The notes under the pieces were generated by a model that searched no databases, was not told the origin of the DNA, and saw only the letters and a list, made by a program, of their open reading frames with translations. A DNA stretch of 28,761 bases from Clostridia bacterium (GTDB lineage Bacteria; Bacillota; Clostridia; Peptostreptococcales; Anaerovoracaceae): assembly GCA_900754795.1 (NCBI GenBank), contig CAAEEA010000037.1, forward strand, positions 1 to 28,761, read 5' to 3'. How positions within the stretch are numbered: position 1 is the stretch's first letter; each line of letters begins with the position of its first letter. Positions 1 through 6,658 of this stretch are shown in pieces. The position numbers and the translations under genes are program-made.

Positions 1-34
1 GTAGCTGAGTTTGTATCAATGCTCAATTTTTTTA

Positions 35-67
35 CAAAAAAATGCCGGGGAGCCGATTGGCTACCCC
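35..67 (-). terminator. Rho-independent terminator of the small minus-strand membrane gene
   Basis: Read on the minus strand, GGGGTAGCC, a short AATC loop and GGCTCCCC form a GC-rich stem with one bulged T, followed by GGCA and a run of seven T. It lies about 20 bases past the stop of the 86-268 gene. The flanking bases 1-34 hold only a weak plus-strand hairpin (TGAG...CTCA then T7), which may end a gene lying before the window. Confidence 0.7.
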
Positions 68-85
68 AACATTTATTATAGAGCC

Positions 86-268
86 TTATTTTTTCAATAA
101 AGTAAACCCGCATATGATGAGCAATACGCCAAGAAGTATCAGCCACGCCTTTGGCGGAAGAAAGAAAGCGCATATTGTCACAATGCCGAATACGAGAAGG
201 ACGAAGCCAATGTCCTTAGTCTCTTTATATATGCTGAAGCATTTCTTTTTGCGGAAATTATTGTTCAT
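86..268 (-). CDS. Small two-helix membrane protein of unknown function (60 aa)
   Basis: I do not recognise a named family. The protein starts MNNNFRKKK, a basic cytoplasmic-looking head, and then has two hydrophobic helices (about residues 19-35 and 40-57) separated by a short turn with two prolines (LPPKAW), ending in KK. The start at 268 was chosen because GGGGAGG lies just upstream on the minus strand. A longer reading to 367 would need an unsupported 33-residue extension. It is transcribed away from the Asp23-family/recG pair and has its own terminator. Small hydrophobic proteins of this shape are common in Clostridia and usually lack annotation. A sporulation or envelope role is possible but not shown. 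Confidence 0.6.
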   Translation of the reverse strand: MNNNFRKKKCFSIYKETKDIGFVLLVFGIVTICAFFLPPKAWLILLGVLLIICGFTLLKK

Positions 269-299
269 GCCGGTTTCCTCCCCGAATATATTATGAAAA

Positions 300-332
300 C
301 ACATAGGAATATGTGATAAAATGTGATAGAAT
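300..332 (+). promoter_or_regulatory. Candidate extended -10 promoters with a 16-bp inverted repeat, before the Asp23-family gene
   Basis: Two extended -10 elements occur in tandem, TGATAAAAT (314-322) and TGATAGAAT (324-332), with poor -35 matches. They form a near direct repeat (ATGTGATAAA / ATGTGATAGA). The inverted repeat CACATA-GGAA-TATGTG (300-315) sits in the spacer region, between two divergent genes, and could be an operator. The promoter assignment rests on sequence match only. Confidence 0.4.
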
Positions 333-360
333 ATCTGCAAAAGAGAAAGGAAAATACGAA

Positions 361-768
361 ATGCCACTTATGAGAACCACATCTCTTGGAGGAATCACCG
401 TTAACGACAGTGTGATCGCCAGAGAGATAATAAGATCGGTCTCGGCTTCTTCAGGCAAACTTTTTCTGTCAGACAGATCCGGAAGACTTCTTACCTCTCA
501 TGACAGAGTGAGTACGGGTGATCTGACCGGAAATTTTGATATTGAAGAATCTGATGAGAAATATATCATTACGTTTTACGGTATAATGAGTTTCGGAGCG
601 AGCATAAAAGACGTTACTTCAGCCGTCCTTGACGCTCTTGAAAAAGAACTCAGAACAATGTTTCCTGAACACGGCGGAGTGCTGATAATCAGGATAACAG
701 GAGTAAAATCAAAGAATATAGCACCCAGAGATATAGAAATCAGGCGGGAATATGAATCTTCAAGATAA
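361..768 (+). CDS. Asp23/Gls24 (YloU-like, DUF322) family protein
   Basis: A 135-residue soluble protein of the Asp23/Gls24 (DUF322) family. In other Firmicutes these are cytoplasmic or membrane-associated proteins linked to envelope stress, and their biochemical role is unclear. The family pattern is visible near the N-terminus (LGGITVNDSVIAREIIRSV) and in the central alternating strand/helix part (YIITFYGIMSFGASI, then VTSAVLDALEKEL). The start at 361 follows AAAGGAAA with normal spacing, and an in-frame start at 313 has no ribosome binding site. The gene overlaps recG by 17 bases, so the two are probably co-transcribed. In B. subtilis yloU is followed by the DAK2-domain gene yloV, which is missing between these genes. 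Confidence 0.8.
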   Translation: MPLMRTTSLGGITVNDSVIAREIIRSVSASSGKLFLSDRSGRLLTSHDRVSTGDLTGNFDIEESDEKYIITFYGIMSFGASIKDVTSAVLDALEKELRTMFPEHGGVLIIRITGVKSKNIAPRDIEIRREYESSR

Positions 769-2797
769 TGTGTCGGTTATAAAAGGCGTAGGCGAAAAAA
801 AAGAACGGCTGCTGAAAAATATGAATATAGAGACGGTGGAAGATCTGCTGCGCCTTTTTCCGAGAAAATATGAAGACCGCAGAGAAGTCTGCTATATCAT
901 GGAAGCCCCTTTTGATAAGGAAGTGCTCGTCCGCGGCAAAGTGATATCAAGACAGATGCGCGGCAGCCTTTATAATAAAAAAACACCTCTGAGGATCCTT
1001 GTGCAGGACAGCTCGGCAGATCTTGAGGTGCTTTTTTTTAATGGAAGATATCTTGCCAATTATTTCAACCCCGGTTCAGAATATACATTTTACGGAAAAA
1101 TCACATTAAACAACGGACGCAGACAGATGGCCCACCCCGAGTTTCACAGGCTGGGGGACAAAGACGACATAAGGGGGATAATCCCCGTATATCCGCTCAC
1201 AGAAGGGATTACTCAGGCGGCGATGAGAAAGCTGCTTAGCGAAGCAATCCATCTTGCCGGGGATGTAAAAGAGTGGCTGCCCGAATCAGCAGTAAGAGAA
1301 AACAATCTGTGCGGTCCCGATTACGCGTTGAAGAATATTCATTTTCCAGTCGATGAAAGGAGCATACGCGAGGCAAGATACAGAATGATATTTGAAGAAC
1401 TGCTGATCCTCCAGACAGGTCTTTTATATATCAAAAATAAAAACGTTTCAGAAGATGACGGGATCGTTATCGATGGAGACTGGGATGAGGCCGCGTTTAT
1501 GGAGAGTCTCGGATTTGAGTTTACTTCCGGCCAGCAAAAAGTATGGCGTGACATAAAACATGATCTTGCGGGCAAGAAGCCAATGAACAGGCTTGTACAG
1601 GGCGACGTGGGATCAGGAAAGACCGCCGTGGCTCAGATATCCATGTACGCCGCGGTGAGATCGGGATTCCAGGCCGTGATGATGGCTCCAACTGAACTTC
1701 TGGCTAAGCAGCACCTCAGCTCAATGAGAAAAGTCTTTGATTCTCTCGGGATTAAGACGCAGCTGCTGTGCGGGAGCATGAAAACAGCTGAAAGAGAAAA
1801 AGTACTTCATGATCTTGCGGAAGGAAACGTGGACATACTTGTCGGCACTCACGCGCTGATACAGCCCGATGTAAAATTTAAGAACCTCGGTCTTGTTATT
1901 ACTGACGAACAGCACAGGTTCGGCGTTAACCAGAGAGCGCTTCTGACAGAAAAAGGCAAAAATCCCAATGTCCTCGTAATGACTGCCACTCCCATACCCA
2001 GGACACTTGCTGTCATACTCTACGGGGATCTTGATATTTCCGTTATCGACACCATGCCGGCAGGGAGAAGACCGGTAAAGACATTTCTCAGAAATGAAGA
2101 ATCAAGAGACGCCATATACGATTTTGTAAGAAAAAAGATTAAAGAAGGCCGTCAGGCATATGTTGTAGCGCCTCTCATAGATCAGTCTGAAATCATGGAG
2201 TGCCGGTCGGCTCAGGAGATATATGACGAATTGCGGCAAAGATTCCCCGACATACGCGCGGGTCTTGTCCACGGAGCCATGAAACAGGAAGAAAAAGATC
2301 TTGTAATGGAGTCTTTTTCGGCCGGAGATACGGATTTGCTCGTTTCGACCGTTGTAATCGAGGTAGGAATAGATGTAAAGAATGCCACGGTCATGGTAAT
2401 AGAAAATTGTGAAAGATTCGGGCTTGCCCAGCTCCATCAGCTGAGAGGCCGGGTGGGCCGCGGTATCCATCAGTCTTACTGCATTCTTATATGCGGTCAC
2501 GAAAGCAAGGTGGCAAACCAGAGAAATGAAATAATGGTGAAAAGCGAAAATGGTTTTGAAATCGCAGAAGAAGACCTCAGACTGAGAGGACCCGGGGAAA
2601 TATTCGGGACGAGACAGCACGGACTGCCTGAACTCAATATAAGCGACCTGGTACGTCACGGCGAGATCCTTGAATCCGCCGGGAAAACCGCTTCCCGAAT
2701 CCTCAAATCCGATCCCAAACTTTCAAAAAAAGAAAACAGAGGTCTGAGGAAACGAGTGGTAAAAATGTTCGGAGAAAATATTCAGCTTAATCTTTAG
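752..2797 (+). CDS. recG: ATP-dependent DNA helicase RecG
   Basis: RecG is a superfamily 2 DNA translocase that regresses stalled replication forks and drives branch migration of Holliday junctions. The 681-residue length is normal. In order: an N-terminal helix-hairpin-helix-like start (VIKGVGEKKERLL), the OB-fold wedge domain (about 60-160), Walker A GDVGSGKT (284-291), the DEQH box (385-388) followed by RFGVNQR, the SAT-equivalent TATPIPRTL, the C-terminal helicase motifs with QLRGRVGRG, and the TRG region RLRGPGEIFGTRQHGLPEL near the end. All key residues are present. It begins inside the end of the Asp23-family gene, which suggests translational coupling. It ends 48 bases before a small membrane protein gene that has its own strong ribosome binding site. 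Confidence 0.97.
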   Translation: MNLQDNVSVIKGVGEKKERLLKNMNIETVEDLLRLFPRKYEDRREVCYIMEAPFDKEVLVRGKVISRQMRGSLYNKKTPLRILVQDSSADLEVLFFNGRYLANYFNPGSEYTFYGKITLNNGRRQMAHPEFHRLGDKDDIRGIIPVYPLTEGITQAAMRKLLSEAIHLAGDVKEWLPESAVRENNLCGPDYALKNIHFPVDERSIREARYRMIFEELLILQTGLLYIKNKNVSEDDGIVIDGDWDEAAFMESLGFEFTSGQQKVWRDIKHDLAGKKPMNRLVQGDVGSGKTAVAQISMYAAVRSGFQAVMMAPTELLAKQHLSSMRKVFDSLGIKTQLLCGSMKTAEREKVLHDLAEGNVDILVGTHALIQPDVKFKNLGLVITDEQHRFGVNQRALLTEKGKNPNVLVMTATPIPRTLAVILYGDLDISVIDTMPAGRRPVKTFLRNEESRDAIYDFVRKKIKEGRQAYVVAPLIDQSEIMECRSAQEIYDELRQRFPDIRAGLVHGAMKQEEKDLVMESFSAGDTDLLVSTVVIEVGIDVKNATVMVIENCERFGLAQLHQLRGRVGRGIHQSYCILICGHESKVANQRNEIMVKSENGFEIAEEDLRLRGPGEIFGTRQHGLPELNISDLVRHGEILESAGKTASRILKSDPKLSKKENRGLRKRVVKMFGENIQLNL

Positions 2798-2845
2798 ACG
2801 CATAGTATATATCATGATTTTCTTTATAAAGAAGGAGGTCCTGAT

Positions 2846-3244
2846 ATGACTGAACTGATCTTTGAAAATCTGACATATATAGGATATGCGGCCGCTCTCC
2901 TGGCGACTGTGTGGCTGGCGAACTTTCTTCTGGAGATATATTATACCAGGGTAGTGGCTCAAAACTGCAAATCTCTCAGGGAATGTCTCAGCGGAGCGGC
3001 AAGGTTTTTTGCCGTCTGCGCCGGAGTAACGCTTCTAACGGTGGCCATAAGCGCTTTCCCGCCGTTCCTTACGGCAGTTGGACTAACCGTGCCGGACGAA
3101 TATGTCGAAGCAATGTCTGTGCTGGCGATAATAGGGCTTTTCGCAAAAAGCATCTATGAATATGCCGCCAGCGCCATGAAAAAACTAAACAGTATTCTTG
3201 CCGACGAGCTAAAAGATATGAACAGAGAAAAAGACAGGCGATAA
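2846..3244 (+). CDS. Small integral membrane protein, unknown function (132 aa)
   Basis: A 132-residue protein with three predicted membrane segments: about residues 11-30 (YAAALLATVWLANFLLEIYY), 49-70 (ARFFAVCAGVTLLTVAISAF) and 88-105 (AMSVLAIIGLFAKSIYEY). It ends in a charged, helical tail (KKLNSILADELKDMNREKDRR). The start at 2846 follows a near-perfect AAGGAGGTCC. Size and layout recall phage holins, but no phage genes lie nearby and I cannot place it in a named family. It follows recG by 48 bases and may be read from the same transcript. Its stop codon lies in the loop of a terminator hairpin shared with the spore gene that converges on it. Confidence 0.7.
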   Translation: MTELIFENLTYIGYAAALLATVWLANFLLEIYYTRVVAQNCKSLRECLSGAARFFAVCAGVTLLTVAISAFPPFLTAVGLTVPDEYVEAMSVLAIIGLFAKSIYEYAASAMKKLNSILADELKDMNREKDRR

Positions 3245-3266
3245 AGTCGTCTGTCTTCTTCATTTT
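3228..3266. terminator. Bidirectional Rho-independent terminator between convergent genes
   Basis: AGACAGGCGA (3232-3241) pairs with TCGTCTGTCT (3247-3256) over ten base pairs with one wobble. On the plus strand the stem is followed by TCTTCATTTT. On the minus strand it is followed by five T and then CTC. The stem begins inside the last codons of the upstream membrane gene, and that gene's TAA is in the loop. It can therefore end both the recG-side transcript and the ssp transcript. Confidence 0.7.
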
Positions 3267-3302
3267 GCTAAGAAATATAAAGATAAATCTTACCTGGAAA
3301 AA

Positions 3303-3503
3303 TTATTTTCCGGCTAACTGTCTTTCAGCCATTTCAACCAGCTTCTTAGTCATATATCCGCCGACATAACCATTCTGTCTGGCGGTCAGATTGCCCTTGT
3401 CGGTCATTTCATAATTTGAAAGACCAAGCTCATTGGCAACTTCTGTTTTCAGACTGTTTAACGCAGGTTTAGCGTTTACATTCATCTTATCCTGTAATGA
3501 CAT
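3303..3503 (-). CDS. Alpha/beta-type small acid-soluble spore protein (SASP)
   Basis: A 66-residue DNA-binding protein that coats and protects the spore chromosome and is degraded at germination by the GPR protease. The family signature is clear: the germination protease region LKTEVANELGL near the middle and the C-terminal NLTARQNGYVGGYMTKKLVEMAE. The ATG at 3503 is chosen because AGGAGG lies eight bases upstream. An in-frame GTG at 3512 would overlap that site. It stands alone, converging on the recG-side genes over a shared terminator. Expression in the forespore under sigma-G is expected for this family. Its presence is good evidence that the organism makes endospores. Confidence 0.96.
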   Translation of the reverse strand: MSLQDKMNVNAKPALNSLKTEVANELGLSNYEMTDKGNLTARQNGYVGGYMTKKLVEMAERQLAGK

Positions 3504-3548
3504 TTTGTTCACCTCCTATTACACTAATAGTTTGATTCAACGTCCGGA

Positions 3549-3555
3549 TATTATG
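3549..3555 (-). promoter_or_regulatory. Candidate sigma-G -10 element for the SASP gene
   Basis: The minus strand reads CATAATA at 3555-3549, fitting the forespore sigma-G -10 pattern (CATWHTA). A start about seven bases on would give a leader of some 40 bases. I see no convincing -35 element at the expected spacing (GTGCAAA is the nearest), so this is tentative. Confidence 0.3.
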
Positions 3556-3602
3556 TTATGAAATAAATGGATTTGCACAGGCGGCGCCGGAATTTTAAAT
3601 AT

Positions 3603-3631
3603 TTGATTTTATATCTGTTATCGGTTAATAT
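3603..3631 (+). promoter_or_regulatory. Sigma-A promoter for rsmD
   Basis: TTGATT (3603-3608), a 17-base spacer and TAATAT (3626-3631) make a good housekeeping promoter. Transcription would begin about 30 bases before the rsmD start. Confidence 0.65.
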
Positions 3632-3666
3632 ATTCATAAGAGATTTTTTAACGTTGAGGTATATGT

Positions 3667-4209
3667 ATGCGGATAATAACCGGTGAATATAAAGGGAGGA
3701 GACTTGAATCTCCCGGAAGCTATGATATAAGACCCACTTCCGACAAAGTTAAAGAAGCGATGTTCAGCATCATTTCTTATGACATAGAAGGCGCGGTCTG
3801 CGCTGATCTTTTCTCCGGAACAGGAAATCTCGGTCTGGAGGCTCTTTCGAGAGGAGCCGGCCGCTGTTATTTTTGTGATAATTCAAGGGAAGCTCTTGGA
3901 ATCATCAAGAGAAATATCGCAAGCTGCAAGGCCGCGGACCGTTCAGTTGTCATGGCGGGAGATTTCAGGAAGTGCATAGAAAAGATAAAAGAAAAAGCGG
4001 ACATAGTATTCATGGATCCTCCGTATGAAAGCGGCTTTTACGAAGATGCTTTTGAGACTATATCAAGATCCGGCCTGCTTGACGCTGACGGGATGATAAT
4101 CGCGGAACACAGGAAAGATCTCGAGCTGCCTGAGAAGATTTTCGGATTTGAAAAAATAAAGGAGCGAAGATACGGGCACATCCTTTTGTCTATTTACAGC
4201 CATTTGTGA
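3667..4209 (+). CDS. rsmD: 16S rRNA (guanine(966)-N2)-methyltransferase RsmD
   Basis: RsmD methylates G966 (E. coli numbering) of 16S rRNA in the small subunit, using S-adenosylmethionine. The 180-residue protein has the family start MRIITGEYKGRRLESP, the early RPTSDKVKEAMFSII segment, the SAM-binding loop DLFSGTGNLGLEALSRGA, and the catalytic motif IV DPPY at residues 117-120. Length is typical. The ATG at 3667 follows GAGGT with six bases between. An overlapping ATG at 3663 is in another frame. In Firmicutes rsmD (ylbH) is followed directly by coaD (ylbI), as here. Confidence 0.95.
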   Translation: MRIITGEYKGRRLESPGSYDIRPTSDKVKEAMFSIISYDIEGAVCADLFSGTGNLGLEALSRGAGRCYFCDNSREALGIIKRNIASCKAADRSVVMAGDFRKCIEKIKEKADIVFMDPPYESGFYEDAFETISRSGLLDADGMIIAEHRKDLELPEKIFGFEKIKERRYGHILLSIYSHL

Positions 4210-4238
4210 TTGCCTGAGGCAGCTTTGTATGCTAAAAT
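4210..4238 (+). promoter_or_regulatory. Sigma-A promoter with extended -10 before coaD
   Basis: TTGCCT (4210-4215), 17 bases, then TAAAAT (4233-4238) preceded by TGC, an extended -10. The -35 sits just past the rsmD stop codon, so coaD probably has its own promoter in addition to read-through from rsmD. Confidence 0.55.
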
Positions 4239-4265
4239 AATAGATAATGATCCGGAGGAATGTTT

Positions 4266-4751
4266 ATGAGGACTAAAGCGCTTTACGCAGGCTCGTTTGA
4301 TCCGCTCACTTTGGGACACCTTGATATAATCGAACGGGCCGCGGGCATTTTCGATGAGCTTGTCATCGGAGTAGTTGTAAATCTTGAAAAAAAGACCATG
4401 TTTTCTTTTGACGAAAGAATGGAAATGATAGCGGAAGCAACGTCCCATATCCCCAATGTAAAAGTTGACATGTGTGACGGACTTCTCGCGGACTTCGTAA
4501 ACAAGAATCGTTTCAACGTTGTGGTAAGAGGACTGCGGGGAATGGGTGATTTCGACCTTGAACAGCAGATGGCTCACCTGCACAAGCATATTTATACGGA
4601 AAACACAGAGACGGTTTTCCTCATGGCTGATGCAAAACATGCCTTTATCAGTTCAACCATGGCAAAACAGGTGATATCTCTCGGAGGCCCGGGAGAGGAT
4701 CTTGTACCGCCTTGCGTATTAAAAAAAATGAAAGGGAGATTGAACAAGTAA
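4266..4751 (+). CDS. coaD: Phosphopantetheine adenylyltransferase
   Basis: CoaD transfers AMP from ATP to 4'-phosphopantetheine, making dephospho-CoA, the next-to-last step of coenzyme A synthesis. The 161-residue protein has the nucleotidyltransferase motif GSFDPLTLGH (residues 9-18), the RGLRGMGDFDLEQQMA segment that binds pantetheine, and the ISST motif near the C-terminus. The ATG at 4266 is chosen over the one at 4260 because the latter lies only one base from the GGAGG. The stop codon TAA overlaps the ATG of the next gene, so translation of the two is probably coupled. Confidence 0.96.
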   Translation: MRTKALYAGSFDPLTLGHLDIIERAAGIFDELVIGVVVNLEKKTMFSFDERMEMIAEATSHIPNVKVDMCDGLLADFVNKNRFNVVVRGLRGMGDFDLEQQMAHLHKHIYTENTETVFLMADAKHAFISSTMAKQVISLGGPGEDLVPPCVLKKMKGRLNK

Positions 4752-5323
4752 TGGAAGACACGATGAAAGTTTTAAACCTTCTTGAGGAATTAGAAGATAT
4801 AGTGGATGACGCTACAGGACTTCCTCTTTCAAACAAGATAATGGTCGACGCCGAGGAAATATTCCAGATTGTCAGAGAAATCAGACTGGCTCTGCCTGAC
4901 GATGTGCAGCAGGCGAAATGGATCAGGGACGAGAGAGACAGGATCCTCGGCGAAGCGAAGGCTGAGTATGAGCGGATCATAAGAGAAGCAAAAAAACAGG
5001 CTGATTATCTTGTCGAGACTGATGACATCACCCTCAGGGCAACAAAGCTCGCGGCGGAGATCCGCCAGGATGCCGAGACACATGCGAGAGTGATGCGCAT
5101 GAGGACTTATGATTATGTTGACAAGATGCTTTATGATATGCAGGGCAAAATGGACGAGCTTAACATGAAATATTTTGGCGAGATGTACACAGATCTTGAA
5201 AAGACTTTTGCCGGCATCAACGAAACTCTGGCGGCTAACCGCGAAGAAATGAAAAATCTTGCCTATAAGACTCAGAACGAGGTAGAGTCAGGCACTTTCG
5301 CGCCGGGTGAGGAGGAAGAATAA
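4751..5323 (+). CDS. Coiled-coil protein of the clostridial post-coaD family
   Basis: A 190-residue, strongly charged, almost wholly helical protein without membrane segments. The start is MEDTMKVLNLLEELEDIVDD, and a later stretch ERDRILGEAKAEYERIIREAKKQ has a heptad pattern like that of F-type ATPase subunit b or V-type subunit E/H. Homologues placed after coaD in Clostridia are often annotated as ATPase-like, which I would not trust: there is no Walker motif and no ATP synthase operon here. The start codon overlaps the coaD stop. A second ATG at 4763 is possible, and neither has an ideally spaced ribosome binding site. The acidic tail ends EEEE. A structural or DivIVA-like scaffold role is only a guess. 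Confidence 0.7.
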   Translation: MEDTMKVLNLLEELEDIVDDATGLPLSNKIMVDAEEIFQIVREIRLALPDDVQQAKWIRDERDRILGEAKAEYERIIREAKKQADYLVETDDITLRATKLAAEIRQDAETHARVMRMRTYDYVDKMLYDMQGKMDELNMKYFGEMYTDLEKTFAGINETLAANREEMKNLAYKTQNEVESGTFAPGEEEE

Positions 5324-5324
5324 A

Positions 5325-6179
5325 ATGAAAAGGGGCATAAGGATACTGCCTGTCATGCTGCTCATAGCGGCGATGACATTTGTGCTGTCAGGATGCGGTC
5401 CGAGCCTTGAAGGCACATGGTACGAACTGGAAGAAAACCCCGATAATACCGGTCATCAGCTTATGATCTCAGATGAAGGCACTTTTATCATCGACGATCT
5501 TGCCGGGGAATGGAGCATATCAGAAGACACCCTCATGCTTATGACGCCTTTTGACGCGGAAACCATGACTCTTGGCGAGACAGAGTACGGAGAGAGCCTG
5601 ATCGACAGCAGCGGAAACATATGGATCAAAGATTATGATAAGGCGCTTGAGGTATTTACGGATATAGAAGAAGCAAAGGCCGAGCAGGAACGCATGGAGG
5701 AAGAAGAACGGATGCAGGAGACAGAACTTCGGATGGAATACTTCGGTTCTTCTGTTCTTGCCGGTACGTATGAACTTGATCCTTCTGGGATTGTAATGGC
5801 CTACGGCGAAGAAAGAGAGCCGTTCCTGTTTACTTTCAATGAGGACGGCACATATGAATACAGCTGTAAAGATATGGACGGAGATCCTCTGACGGAAAAA
5901 GGAACATGGGAGTTTGACCCTGATTCTTTTGATACGGATCTGGATTCCTTTGACACTATGGATATTTACCTTACGGCAGAGGAGTTTTCCTCAGAGCTTG
6001 AAAGATACAGAGCGGACAGCGACCTGGGACCGTCTGAATCATCTCTGAGAGATGTAAGAGCCCGCGTTCTTTATGATGAGAACATGAATAAAACTCTTGT
6101 CGTTGAGATAAACACCGGGATGGGATTCAGCAGCGGCGAGATATATCTGCCTGAGGGAACATATCTAAGGACTGAATAA
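5325..6179 (+). CDS. Lipoprotein with two lipocalin-like repeat modules
   Basis: A 284-residue secreted lipoprotein. Residues 1-24 are a lipoprotein signal peptide: basic MKRGIR, a hydrophobic core, and the lipobox LSGC with the lipidated cysteine at 24. After it come two similar modules, each with a GTWYEL/GTYELD opening, a strand turning on DEGTF or EDGTY, and a closing GEWSI or GTWEF. They are joined by a helical, Glu-rich linker (EEAKAEQERMEEEERMQE). Such beta-rich modules resemble the DUF5640/lipocalin-like repeats of Gram-positive lipoproteins, but the ligand is unknown. GGAGG precedes the ATG at 5325, two bases after the coiled-coil gene's stop. The product would sit on the outer face of the membrane. 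Confidence 0.8.
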   Translation: MKRGIRILPVMLLIAAMTFVLSGCGPSLEGTWYELEENPDNTGHQLMISDEGTFIIDDLAGEWSISEDTLMLMTPFDAETMTLGETEYGESLIDSSGNIWIKDYDKALEVFTDIEEAKAEQERMEEEERMQETELRMEYFGSSVLAGTYELDPSGIVMAYGEEREPFLFTFNEDGTYEYSCKDMDGDPLTEKGTWEFDPDSFDTDLDSFDTMDIYLTAEEFSSELERYRADSDLGPSESSLRDVRARVLYDENMNKTLVVEINTGMGFSSGEIYLPEGTYLRTE

Positions 6180-6204
6180 ATATGACGCGAGGGAGGACAG
6201 ATGA

Positions 6205-6564
6205 ATGAATAAAGATATCAGAGAAAAAGTGACAGAAAAGACAAAAGCGCTCATATTGGCGCCGACCTGCAGCGCAGAGACAAAGGAAGCGGCCGAAAGA
6301 TGGCTCAAAGCGGCAGGCGGGGACAGCGAAAGAGCTGAAACTGTCAGCTATATACAGGAACTGGAAGAGGACATCATGCCCATTGATCAGCTGATCGCTT
6401 TTTCAGGCTCTGAGACAGGCAGAAAGTATTTCGGTGAAGAAACGGCTGCCGGAATAGAGGCTCATGCCAGGGAAATAAAAGAAGCCGGAGGAAAATACTG
6501 CGACTGCCCTGCATGTATCCTTGTAAAAGAAATCCTTGATCTTAAGGACGAAATGCTGAAGTAA
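6205..6564 (+). CDS. Small CDCPAC-motif protein of Clostridia, unknown function
   Basis: A 119-residue acidic, helical, soluble protein. A near-C-terminal KYCDCPAC (about residues 97-104) holds three closely spaced cysteines and could bind metal or form disulfides. The N-terminal part includes LAPTCSAETKEAAERWL, with a fourth cysteine. I recall that relatives in Clostridia are often labelled 'molecular chaperone Hsp90', but the protein has no GHKL ATPase motif and is far too short, so that label looks like a propagated error. GGGAGG lies eight bases before the ATG at 6205. An ATG at 6201 runs into a stop after three codons. A strong terminator follows, closing the coaD-side unit. Confidence 0.75.
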   Translation: MNKDIREKVTEKTKALILAPTCSAETKEAAERWLKAAGGDSERAETVSYIQELEEDIMPIDQLIAFSGSETGRKYFGEETAAGIEAHAREIKEAGGKYCDCPACILVKEILDLKDEMLK

Positions 6565-6576
6565 TGGATTTAACAG

Positions 6577-6614
6577 TGCCCCGGCCGGATTACCGTACCG
6601 TCGGGGCATTTTTT
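6577..6614 (+). terminator. Rho-independent terminator
   Basis: TGCCCCGGC pairs with GTCGGGGCA (nine pairs with one wobble) around an AT-containing loop and is followed by six T. It ends the transcript that carries the coiled-coil, lipoprotein and CDCPAC genes. Confidence 0.8.
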
Positions 6615-6658
6615 ATAAGGCTATTCTAAAAGAGGCGGAATCCGAATAGAATTAGCCT

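Noticed and set aside
1..34. Weak hairpin plus T7 at the left window edge as a plus-strand terminator
   Set aside because: Stem is only about four base pairs with a long loop; the upstream gene is outside the window, so it cannot be tested.
2102..2659. 185-codon open frame on the minus strand inside recG
   Set aside because: Shadow of the recG helicase domain; no start signals.
4712..4750. Earlier in-frame start for the coiled-coil gene inside coaD
   Set aside because: It would overlap coaD by 40 bases, has no ribosome binding site, and the resulting N-terminus only restates coaD's sequence in another frame.
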